Below, piece after piece: positions 34,763 through 44,353 of a stretch of 64,000 nt of DNA. The DNA comes from Methylobacterium radiodurans (GTDB taxonomy: Bacteria; Pseudomonadota; Alphaproteobacteria; Rhizobiales; Beijerinckiaceae). Below the pieces are notes generated by a model, which ran no database searches, was not told the DNA's origin, and worked only from the letters and a program-made list of their open reading frames with translations. The translations under genes and the position numbers were made by a program. How positions within the stretch are numbered: the stretch's first letter is position 1; every line of letters starts with the position of its first letter. The stretch is taken from positions 3,558,001 through 3,622,000 of the forward strand of contig NZ_CP029551.1 in assembly GCF_003173735.1 (NCBI RefSeq). Direction: 5' to 3'.

Positions 34763-35653
34763 TCACGCCCGGTTGAGCCGGAGGACGAGCTGGTCGGCGA
34801 ACTTGGCCGCGGCGACCGACAGCGAGCGCCCGCGCAGCTGCGCCAGGACCAGCGTCATCGGGGTGAGGTCGCGCGCGTCGATCGGTCGGCTGTGCAGGCG
34901 CGGATCCTTCGGGATGCCGCTGGGGATCTGCAGGCTGACCACGTCCTCCCGCAGGGTGAGGTTGCGCAGGAACTCGAGCGAGCCCGATTCGACCGCCGGC
35001 CGCAGCTCGACGCCGCGGCGCGCCAGGGCCTGCTCGATGTGGTGGCGGATGGCGAGCGAGTGGTCGGGCAGCGCCAGGGCGTGGGCGAGGCAGTCGCGCA
35101 GCCGCACCGGCCCCGTCTCGGCCGCGAGCGCGTGGCCCCGGCGCATCAATGCGCACAGGGTCTGGTGGCCGGAATAGAGGAGGTGCAGCTCCGCCGAGGG
35201 CGGCGGCTGCAGGATCAGGGCGAGGTCCGCCTCGAACGCCCCCAGGGCGGTCACCGCCTGCGCGTGGTCGCGGACCCGCACGGCGAAGCCGACCTGGGGA
35301 AACCGGGCGCGGTAGGCCTCGATCTCCTCCGGCACCACCTGCGTGACGAAGGCCTGACTGCAGGCCAGGGCCACGTGCCCCCGCCGCACCCCCGACAGGT
35401 CGGCGATCTGCGAGCGCACCCGGTCGAGATCCGCTATCTGGTCGCGGATGTGGCGGGCGAACAGCTCGCCGGCCGCGTTGAGCCGCATGCCCTGCGGCAG
35501 GCGCTCGAAGATCGGCGTGCCGAGCTCGTATTCGAGGTCCTGGATCTGCCGCGTCAGCGCCGACGGCGTCAGGTTCAGCCGCTCAGCCGCGCGCCGGATC
35601 GAGCCAGCGCGGGCGACCTCGGCGACATAGGTGACGGTGCGCAGGTGCCTCAC
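34763..35653 (-). CDS. LysR-family transcriptional regulator
   Basis: A 296-residue LysR regulator. The winged HTH is at residues 1-60 (FxxVARAGSIRRAAERLNLTPSALTRQIQDLEYELG, here opening MRHLRTVTYV). The effector domain covers about 90-290. GTG 35653 is chosen because GGAGGG lies upstream and the HTH then starts normally. It is divergent from a substrate-binding protein gene, the usual LysR arrangement, and probably controls the ABC transporter and allophanate hydrolase genes. A LysR-type T-N11-A box lies between. Confidence 0.87.
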   Translation of the reverse strand: MRHLRTVTYVAEVARAGSIRRAAERLNLTPSALTRQIQDLEYELGTPIFERLPQGMRLNAAGELFARHIRDQIADLDRVRSQIADLSGVRRGHVALACSQAFVTQVVPEEIEAYRARFPQVGFAVRVRDHAQAVTALGAFEADLALILQPPPSAELHLLYSGHQTLCALMRRGHALAAETGPVRLRDCLAHALALPDHSLAIRHHIEQALARRGVELRPAVESGSLEFLRNLTLREDVVSLQIPSGIPKDPRLHSRPIDARDLTPMTLVLAQLRGRSLSVAAAKFADQLVLRLNRA

Positions 35654-35672
35654 GCGCGGCCCTCCGGCTGCC

Positions 35673-35689
35673 GTTGTCCAAAATGCAAC
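35673..35689. promoter_or_regulatory. Putative LysR binding box
   Basis: GTTG at 35673-35676 and CAAC at 35686-35689 form an interrupted palindrome, GTTG-N9-CAAC, which contains the T-N11-A core expected for LysR proteins. It lies 20 bases before the regulator start and 83 bases before the divergent substrate-binding protein gene. Placement suits autoregulation and activation of the transporter, but is only inferred. Confidence 0.45.
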
Positions 35690-35771
35690 GGCACGCTCGG
35701 AAAATAGCACTTCCTCGCAACAAGGGGCAGGCCTAGCGTCGCGGCCATCGGGACTCTCGAGGAGCCGTTCG

Positions 35772-36737
35772 ATGATCCGCCGCCGCACTCTCCTGGCCGG
35801 TCTCGGGGCCGGCCTCGCCCTCGCCCCCCTGCCGGGTGGCCGCCTGTCGGGCGCCCGCGCGCAGGGCGCGCCCACGACGATCCGGATGGGATCGCTCAAG
35901 CTGATCCACTCGATCGCACCGAGCTTCTACGAGCGCTTCACCCCCGAGGGCGTGCGCGTGGAGGTCGTGCCCTTCGAGAGCCCCACCGAGTGCAAGAACG
36001 CCGTCGTCACCAAGTCGGTGGATTTCGGCACCTTCGGCATCGCCGCCGCGACGCTGGGCGCGGCCGCGGGCGAGCCGATCACGGTGATCGCCTCGACCTG
36101 CAACCGCGGCATGGCGGTGATCGCCCGGAAGGATTCCGACATCCGCGCGATCCGGGACCTGCGCGGCAAGCGCGTCGCGATCTGGCCGGGCAGCACCCAG
36201 GAGGTCTTCGTCCTGGAGCGGATGCGCATGGAGGGCCTCTCGGTGAAGGACATCACGCCCGTGCGGGTCTCCTTCTCGGAGATGCACATCGCGCTGGCCC
36301 GCGGCGACGTCGACGCCTATGTGGGCGCCGAGCCGGGCCCGGGCGTCAGCCTCGCCTCGGGCGTGGGGCAGCTCGTCGAGTATCCCTACGGCACCGAGAT
36401 GGGCGCCCTGAACATGGTGTTCGGGGCCCACCGCGACACGCTGTCCGAGCGGCCGGACCTCGTGCGGACCATGCTGGAGATCCACCGCAAGGCCACGGAT
36501 TTCGCGGCCGGCGACCGCGAGGCGATGATCGCCATGGCGGTGGCCAAGCTCGGCCAGAAGCGCGAGGCGCTGGAACGCTCCGCCCCGAACGTCGAGCTGA
36601 CCTGGCGCCTCGGGCCGGACGAGGTCCGGCAGGCCGGGGCCTACGCGCGGCAGATGCTGGCGCTCAAGCAGATCAAGCGCCTGCCCGAGCCGGGCTTCAT
36701 CGACACCCGCTTCGTCGACGCGATGGGGCGGGCGTGA
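35772..36737 (+). CDS. ABC transporter substrate-binding protein, NMT1/SsuA-like
   Basis: A 321-residue periplasmic binding protein. Its N-terminus (MIRRRTLLAGLGAGLALAPL) has a twin-arginine-like start and a hydrophobic core, so export by Tat or Sec is expected. The mature protein carries the NMT1/SsuA pattern (FGTFGIAAATLGAAAGEPITVIA, IRDLRGKRVAIWPGS, ALARGDVDAYVGAEP). Such proteins bind sulfonates, taurine, pyrimidine precursors or urea-like compounds. It is first in a transporter operon ending near atzF, so a urea-, guanidine- or amide-type ligand is plausible. Confidence 0.87.
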   Translation: MIRRRTLLAGLGAGLALAPLPGGRLSGARAQGAPTTIRMGSLKLIHSIAPSFYERFTPEGVRVEVVPFESPTECKNAVVTKSVDFGTFGIAAATLGAAAGEPITVIASTCNRGMAVIARKDSDIRAIRDLRGKRVAIWPGSTQEVFVLERMRMEGLSVKDITPVRVSFSEMHIALARGDVDAYVGAEPGPGVSLASGVGQLVEYPYGTEMGALNMVFGAHRDTLSERPDLVRTMLEIHRKATDFAAGDREAMIAMAVAKLGQKREALERSAPNVELTWRLGPDEVRQAGAYARQMLALKQIKRLPEPGFIDTRFVDAMGRA

Positions 36738-37594
36738 GCACCGGAACCGAGGCCGGCGCGCTTCCGGCCGCGATGCCGGTGCCGGCCTCCGCGGCGGAAC
36801 GGGCCCGGGCCGGGCTCGCCCGCCTGCGCGCTCCGGCGCTGGCCTGCCTCGTGCCGGCCGCGCTCGTCGCGGTCTGGCAGGTCACCACCGCGGGCCGGCC
36901 CTACAGCCTGATCCCGCCGCCCGCCGAGGTCTGGGCGCAGCTGCGCGACCTCGCGGTGGGCGGCGTCAACGACGACGCCTTCAGCGGGACCCTGTGGACG
37001 CATCTGGCCGCCTCGCTGGAGCGCGTCTACGGCGGCTTCGCGCTGGCCGCGGCCGCCGCCCTGCCGCTCGGCCTGCTGATCGGCCGCGTCCCGCTGATCC
37101 GGGCGCTGCTCGATCCCGTCCTGCAGGTCCTGCGCCCCGTCCCGGTCACCGCCTGGCTGCCGCTGGCCATGATCCTGTTCGGCCTGGGGCCGCGCTCGGC
37201 CTTCTTCCTGGTGTTCCTCGGGGCGTTCTACCCGATCCTGGTCAACACCGTGTTCGGGGTGCGCTCGGTGGAGCCGCGCCTGTTCGAAGCCGCCGCGATG
37301 CTGGGCTGCACCGGGCCGGCGCAGTTCGTCCGGGTCGTGCTGCCGGCCGCCCTGCCGTCGATCTTCACCGGCCTGCGGCTGGGGCTGGGCTTCGCCTGGG
37401 TGGTGATCGTGGTCGGCGAGATGACCGGCGTCCAGACCGGGCTCGGCGCCATCATCATGGAGGCGCGCCAGCTCTCGCGCACCGAGATCGTGATCTGCGG
37501 CATGGCGGTGATCGGGGTCGCGGGCTTCGTCTCCGACTGGCTGGTCATGCAGCTCGGCCGCCGGCTGCTCGCCTGGAGCCCGAACCATGGCTGA
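36734..37594 (+). CDS. ABC transporter permease, SsuC/TauC-like
   Basis: A 286-residue membrane protein with about six helices and the family coupling-loop motif EAAAMLGCTGPAQFVRVVLPAALPSIFTGLRLGLG (EAA loop near residue 185). A proline/alanine-rich cytosolic N-terminus of ~40 residues precedes the first helix. GTG 36734 overlaps the binding-protein stop by 4 bases, and the gene overlaps the ATPase by 8 bases, so all three are translationally linked. It forms the import channel as a homodimer. Confidence 0.9.
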   Translation: MSTGTEAGALPAAMPVPASAAERARAGLARLRAPALACLVPAALVAVWQVTTAGRPYSLIPPPAEVWAQLRDLAVGGVNDDAFSGTLWTHLAASLERVYGGFALAAAAALPLGLLIGRVPLIRALLDPVLQVLRPVPVTAWLPLAMILFGLGPRSAFFLVFLGAFYPILVNTVFGVRSVEPRLFEAAAMLGCTGPAQFVRVVLPAALPSIFTGLRLGLGFAWVVIVVGEMTGVQTGLGAIIMEARQLSRTEIVICGMAVIGVAGFVSDWLVMQLGRRLLAWSPNHG

Positions 37595-38369
37595 TCCCAC
37601 GATCCCGATCCTCGACATGCGCGCGGTCTCGAAGACCTACGCGGCGGGCGGGCGCAGGACCGAGGCCCTGCGCGAGGCGAACCTCACGGTCGCGCGCGGG
37701 GAATTCGTCTGCCTGCTCGGCGCCTCGGGCTGCGGGAAGTCGACGCTGCTGCGCGTGGCCGCCGGCTTCGAGACGCCGAGTTCCGGCCAGGCGCTGATGT
37801 GGGGCACGCCCATCGCCGGCCCCGGGCCGAGCCGGGGCATGGTGTTCCAGGATTACGGCCTGTTCCCGTGGCTGAGCGTGCGCGACAATATCGGCTTCGG
37901 GCCGCGGGCGCGCGGGCGGCCCGCCGCGGAGGTGCGCGACGTCGCCGAGCGCTACATCGCGCTCGTCGGCCTCCAGGCCTTCGCCGAGGCCTATCCGCAC
38001 CAGCTCTCGGGCGGGATGAAGCAGCGGGTCGCCATCGCCCGGGTGCTCGCCAACGAGGCCGAGGTGGTGCTGATGGACGAGCCCTTCGGGGCGCTGGACG
38101 CCATGACACGGGAGCGCCTGCAGGACGAGTTGCTCGACCTCTGGTCCCGCACCGGGCTGACGATCCTCTTCGTCACCCACGCGATCGAGGAGGCGATCTT
38201 CCTGGCCGACCGCATCGTGATGATGTCGCCCGGTCCCGGCCGGATCGAGGCGGTGCACGACATCGACCTGCCGCGGCGGCGCGACGTGTCGAGCCCGGCC
38301 TTCAACGATCTGCGCCGCATGCTGGCCGCGCAGCTCCACAGCCACCACGCCCCGCGCGCGGCCGCGTGA
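37587..38369 (+). CDS. ABC transporter ATPase, SsuB/TauB-like
   Basis: A 260-residue ATPase. Walker A is GASGCGKST near residue 48, the signature LSGGMKQR is near 140, Walker B is VVLMDEPFGALD and the switch His is in FVTHAIEEA. The GMVFQDYGLFPW segment is typical of the SsuB/TauB/nitrate group. ATG 37587 lies inside the permease gene end. It powers the NMT1-type importer. Confidence 0.93.
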   Translation: MADPTIPILDMRAVSKTYAAGGRRTEALREANLTVARGEFVCLLGASGCGKSTLLRVAAGFETPSSGQALMWGTPIAGPGPSRGMVFQDYGLFPWLSVRDNIGFGPRARGRPAAEVRDVAERYIALVGLQAFAEAYPHQLSGGMKQRVAIARVLANEAEVVLMDEPFGALDAMTRERLQDELLDLWSRTGLTILFVTHAIEEAIFLADRIVMMSPGPGRIEAVHDIDLPRRRDVSSPAFNDLRRMLAAQLHSHHAPRAAA

Positions 38370-38380
38370 CCGGCACCGCG

Positions 38381-38403
38381 CCGGGCGGCCCGCGGCCGCC
38401 CGG
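38381..38403. terminator. Perfect GC hairpin between the ABC ATPase and atzF
   Basis: CCGGGCGGCC, loop CGC, GGCCGCCCGG form a 10-base perfect stem 11 bases after the ATPase stop and about 50 bases before atzF. No T run follows. It could partly terminate or process the transcript, lowering atzF relative to the transporter. Confidence 0.45.
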
Positions 38404-38453
38404 GAACCGCCGCGTCGCCTGACGCCCGCCCCGGCCCGAGACGAGGAGCCGCC

Positions 38454-40259
38454 GTGCCCCCCTTCCCGACGATCCCGCTCCTGCACGCCGCCTACGCGGC
38501 GGGCCTCGACCCGCGCGCGGTCGTAGCCGAGGCCTATCGGCGGCTCGCCGCGGTCGACGATCCCGGCATCTTCCTCGCGCTGGTACCCGAGGCCGAGGCG
38601 CGGGCCGCCGCGGCGGCGCTCCCGCCCTTCGATCCCGCCGCGATGCCGCTCTGGGGCGTGCCCTTCGCGGTGAAGGACAACATCGACGTGGCCGGCCTGC
38701 CGACCACCGCCGCCTGCCCGGACTTCGCCTACAGCCCCGCCGAGACCGCGCCCGCGGTGGTCCGCCTCCTCGCGGCCGGGGCGATCCTCGTCGGCAAGAC
38801 CAATCTCGACCAGTTCGCCACCGGGCTCGTCGGCCTGCGCACGCCCTATCCGGCCCCGCGCAACGCCGTCGATCCGGCCTACGTGCCGGGGGGCTCCAGC
38901 AGCGGCTCGGCCGTCGCGGTCGCGCACGGGATCGTCGCCTTCGCGCTTGGGACCGACACCGCGGGCTCGGGGCGGGTGCCGGCGGCGCTCAACAACGTCG
39001 TCGGGCTCAAGCCCTCCCTCGGGGCGGTCTCCAGCCGCGGCATGCTGCCGGCCTGCCGCACCCTCGACACGCTCTCGGTCTTCGCCGGCACCGTCGCCGA
39101 CGCCGACGCGGCCTTCCGCGTCATGCTGGGCTACGACGGTGCCGATCCGTGGTCGCGGGCGCTGCCGGTGCCGCCCGCGCCCGCCGGGCTGCCCCCGGGC
39201 CTGCGCCTGGGCCTGCCGGACGCGGCGGGCCTGCGCTTCGGCGGCGACCCGCTCTCGGAGGCGGCCTTCGCGGCGACGCGGGCCGATCTCGAAGCCATCG
39301 CCGGCCCGGCCGTGCCGGTCGACATGGGCCCGATGTTCCGCGTCGCGGGCCTGCTCTACGACGGGCCGTGGGTCGCCGAGCGCTACGCGGCGATCCGTCC
39401 GGTGATGGAGACGCGCCCGGAGATCCTGCACCCGACGACGCGGGCGGTGATCGGCACCGCCGGGCGCCACAGCGCGGCCGACGCCTTCGCGGGCCTCTAC
39501 GGCCTGACGGAGCTGCGCCGGGCCGCCGACGCTGTCTGGGACCGCATCGACGTTCTGGCGGTTCCGACCTACCCGCGCCCGCAGACCTGCGCGGCCGTGG
39601 CGGCCGACCCGATCGGGCCGAACAGCGAGCTCGGGACCTACACCAACTTCGTCAACCTGCTCGACTGGTGCGCCCTCGCGGTTCCGGGGCGGCCCCGCGC
39701 CGACGGCTTCCCCGCCGGGATCACGCTGCTCGCGCCGCGCGGTCGCGACGGCCTGCTCGCCGCCCTGGGCGCGCGCCTGCACGCGGCGGCGGGCCCGCGG
39801 ATCGGCGCCGGGACGGTGACGGTGCCGGTGCCGGAAACGGGCCCGGCCCGGGCCGGGCCCGGCGAGATCGAGCTGGCGGTCGTCGGCGCGCATCTGTCGG
39901 GGCTGCCCCTGAACCCCGCGCTGACGGCGTGCGGCGCCCGGTATCTGCGCAGCGCGACGACCGCGGCGGAGTATCGCCTCTACGCACTTCCAGGCGGTCC
40001 GCCGCAGCGCCCGGGCCTCCTGCGCGTGGCTGCGGGCGAGGGGGGCTGCATCGACACCGAGGTGTGGGCGCTGCCGCCGGCCGCCTTCGGCGCCTTCGTG
40101 GCCGAGATCCCGGCCCCGCTCGGCATCGGCACCCTGCGGCTCGCCGACGGGACGGCACCGAAGGGCTTCCTGGTCGAGGCGGCCGGCCTCGCGGGTGCCC
40201 TCGACATCACGCAGTCCGGCGGCTGGCGCAGCTATCTCGCCGGCCGCGGAGCGGCCTAG
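38454..40259 (+). CDS. atzF: Allophanate hydrolase
   Basis: A 601-residue amidase-signature enzyme that hydrolyses allophanate to ammonia and carbon dioxide. The catalytic triad is visible as Lys in FAVKDNIDV (near residue 74), the cis-Ser in GGSSSGSAVAV and the nucleophile Ser in GTDTAGSGRVPA (near 172). The C-terminal ~140 residues form the extra AtzF domain (LPLNPALTACGARYL, then GFLVEAAGLAGALDIT). GTG 38454 has GAGGAGCC upstream. Urea carboxylase, or guanidine carboxylase plus deiminase, would be needed to make allophanate from urea or guanidine, and neither is in this window. Confidence 0.9.
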   Translation: MPPFPTIPLLHAAYAAGLDPRAVVAEAYRRLAAVDDPGIFLALVPEAEARAAAAALPPFDPAAMPLWGVPFAVKDNIDVAGLPTTAACPDFAYSPAETAPAVVRLLAAGAILVGKTNLDQFATGLVGLRTPYPAPRNAVDPAYVPGGSSSGSAVAVAHGIVAFALGTDTAGSGRVPAALNNVVGLKPSLGAVSSRGMLPACRTLDTLSVFAGTVADADAAFRVMLGYDGADPWSRALPVPPAPAGLPPGLRLGLPDAAGLRFGGDPLSEAAFAATRADLEAIAGPAVPVDMGPMFRVAGLLYDGPWVAERYAAIRPVMETRPEILHPTTRAVIGTAGRHSAADAFAGLYGLTELRRAADAVWDRIDVLAVPTYPRPQTCAAVAADPIGPNSELGTYTNFVNLLDWCALAVPGRPRADGFPAGITLLAPRGRDGLLAALGARLHAAAGPRIGAGTVTVPVPETGPARAGPGEIELAVVGAHLSGLPLNPALTACGARYLRSATTAAEYRLYALPGGPPQRPGLLRVAAGEGGCIDTEVWALPPAAFGAFVAEIPAPLGIGTLRLADGTAPKGFLVEAAGLAGALDITQSGGWRSYLAGRGAA

Positions 40260-40263
40260 GGCA

Positions 40264-40290
40264 GGTCCCGATCGCGCTGCGATCGGGACC
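40264..40290. terminator. Bidirectional hairpin between convergent atzF and YgiQ genes
   Basis: GGTCCCGATCGC at 40264-40275 and GCGATCGGGACC at 40279-40290 form a perfect 12-base stem with loop GCT. It starts 5 bases after the atzF stop and lies 19 bases before the end of the opposing gene. It lacks a U tract but is well placed to end both transcripts. Confidence 0.6.
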
Positions 40291-40308
40291 CGTGCCGGGA
40301 TCGCGTCG

Positions 40309-42360
<2,052 letters not shown>

Positions 42361-42606
42361 AATCTGCCCGGCCCGCGAGCTCAACGAACGGCAGGGCAGG
42401 GCGGGGTCGCGGCGGGGTCAAGGCGGCCCGGCCTCACGTCCACCTATCGTTCGAAGGTGGCGTGACGGAGACTATTTCCCAGCGCTGCGACAGGGGGCGG
42501 GGCGGCCCGTCCGGTCCAAGGGATGGGGATACCATCTGTCAGCCAATTTCGGGCATCGGTGGCCGCCTCCGATCGACCAACCCCGTATGGAAGAGCCGAC
42601 GCCACG

Positions 42607-43269
42607 ATGCGAACGATCGTTTATGCCGATGGAGGATGCGACCCCAATCCCGGGCCTGGGGGTTGGGGTGTCGTCGTTGCGGCCCCGGACGGCACGGTCG
42701 AGCTGTGCGGCGGAGAGCCTGGCTCCACGACCAACAACCGCATGGAACTCACGGCCGCGATCAAGGGGCTCGAGCATTTCCCGGCCGGTGCCGCGATCGA
42801 GATGCGATGCGACAGCCAGTACGTCGTCAAATCGGTGACCGAGTGGATGCGCGGCTGGAAGGCGAAGGGCTGGCGCACGACGACGGGGGACGTGAAGAAC
42901 GTCGACCTCATGAAGCGCCTCGACGCATTGAACGCGGCACGCGACGTGAAATGGACCTGGGTCCGGGGCCATGCGGGCGACCGCCTCAACGAGCGCGCCG
43001 ACGCTCTCGTGCACCGGGGCCGTCGCGAGGCGAAGCTTGGCAAGCTCGAGTCGCGGAACAGTTCTGCGCCCATACCCGCCCCTGACGCCGCACCCGCTCC
43101 GCCGGCCCAGGGCGCCGTCATGCGCGTCGATCTTGCGCTGGGGCTCCAAGTCAGCCGGGCCGCGAAGGCTGCGGGTGTCACGCCCGACGCCCTGATCGAC
43201 GACGCGATCCGCTTCTACCTCGAGCTCGGGCCTGACGCGGTTGCGCGCCTGCGATCAGGCCGGGCCTAG
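42607..43269 (+). CDS. rnhA: Ribonuclease HI with a C-terminal extension
   Basis: A 220-residue protein. Residues 1-140 are RNase HI, which cuts RNA in RNA/DNA hybrids. Catalytic acids are visible in VYADGGCDPNPGPGG (Asp), NNRMELTAAI (Glu) and RCDSQYVVKS (Asp), plus the His/Asp pair in VRGHAGDRLNERAD. Residues ~160-220 are extra: a Pro/Ala linker, then RVDLALGLQVSRAAKAAGVTPDALIDDAIRFYLE, which looks like a ribbon-helix-helix or similar small DNA-binding segment. It is not the hybrid-binding domain, which would be N-terminal. Start ATG 42607 matches the family. Confidence 0.87.
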   Translation: MRTIVYADGGCDPNPGPGGWGVVVAAPDGTVELCGGEPGSTTNNRMELTAAIKGLEHFPAGAAIEMRCDSQYVVKSVTEWMRGWKAKGWRTTTGDVKNVDLMKRLDALNAARDVKWTWVRGHAGDRLNERADALVHRGRREAKLGKLESRNSSAPIPAPDAAPAPPAQGAVMRVDLALGLQVSRAAKAAGVTPDALIDDAIRFYLELGPDAVARLRSGRA

Positions 43270-43459
43270 CGGCCGAACCTCTCGCGGCGACGCCCGGCCG
43301 CCTGCCCGGTCCGGGCCTCGGTCCATGCGTTCGCAGGTCAGGCACCGAGAGGTTCGCCTCCGGGCAAGCAGCGGCCCACTGGCCAGGCTTGTCCGGAAGA
43401 CTGCCCCGTAGGACTACTCCAAGTCGCGAGGGGCTGATCCGCCGTCGGCAAAATCGAGC

Positions 43460-44119
43460 TCAGGTCCCCGTGCGCCCTGGCCGCGCGTGCGGACCGAGTC
43501 CTTCTCGTTGCAGGGCTACGGTCCGCAGCGTTGGCGCGAGCCTGTTGACGGCGGCCTCCGCGGCAACGCCGATAAGAGTCCCCGCCAGCACGTCGCCGGG
43601 GAAATGCGCGCCCCGAACAACCTGCGCAACGATGACGCCGGCCGCGGCGCCATATGCGGGCCCCTTCATCTCCGGATAGGCGCGAGCGGTGGCACACGCG
43701 ACGGCCGCACTCAGTGCAGAATGACCCGAGGGGAAGGACTGCCACGGCCCAACGCCCGTCCCTGGCCAGCCTCGCGCGTAGAACCCTTCATCCATGAGGA
43801 CGTTCGGCCGGGTCCGGTGCACCGTCCGCTTCAGGCTCGTCTTCACGACGCTGGCTAAGATGCCAGCCTGCAGCATGTGCCGACCCGCCTCGGCAAGCCG
43901 GCGATCACGCGCGATCGCACCCCAAGCCAAGGTGCCGACAGAGAGGGCGAGCAGTGACTGCCAGCTTCCCACCTCGCTAGCCCGTGCGAGAGCGCGCACT
44001 GCAGGATGATCCTTTGCGCGAGCGAGCCTGAGCCCAGCCGCGACATCCGCAGCTTCGACGCGATTGCCGGGGTTGGCAGCGGTGGCGTGAGGCGGTCGGG
44101 TGGGAGAACGTGCAAGCAT
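43460..44119 (-). CDS. PAP2-family membrane phosphatase
   Basis: A 219-residue membrane protein with the three phosphatase motifs: KRTVHRTRP (C1), FPSGHSALSA (C2) and GAHFPGDVLAG (C3, with the Arg of VVRGAHF). About four to five hydrophobic segments surround them. PAP2 enzymes remove phosphate from lipid or isoprenoid phosphates such as phosphatidate, phosphatidylglycerol phosphate or undecaprenyl pyrophosphate. No operon partner helps decide. The first ~40 residues are hydrophilic and the start could be further in. Confidence 0.82.
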   Translation of the reverse strand: MLARSPTRPPHATAANPGNRVEAADVAAGLRLARAKDHPAVRALARASEVGSWQSLLALSVGTLAWGAIARDRRLAEAGRHMLQAGILASVVKTSLKRTVHRTRPNVLMDEGFYARGWPGTGVGPWQSFPSGHSALSAAVACATARAYPEMKGPAYGAAAGVIVAQVVRGAHFPGDVLAGTLIGVAAEAAVNRLAPTLRTVALQREGLGPHARPGRTGT

Positions 44120-44353
44120 GGCCGTAAACGCACAGCCATCGGCAATCGTTCGAGGTCGCCCAACGTATGGCGTTGGCCGCAGCAGCGGGCCACGTCCGTC
44201 AGCAGGCGCCGATCCCGGCCGCCCTTGCCTGCGGACCGGCTTGCACGAAGCCTCGGGCGCAGTGTCACCCTCGGCGCATCCCTCGAGGTCCGTTTCACGC
44301 TATGGTTGTTGAGCATACCGGCCAGTACAACGAGCCGGAGGGGAGGAAAGACC

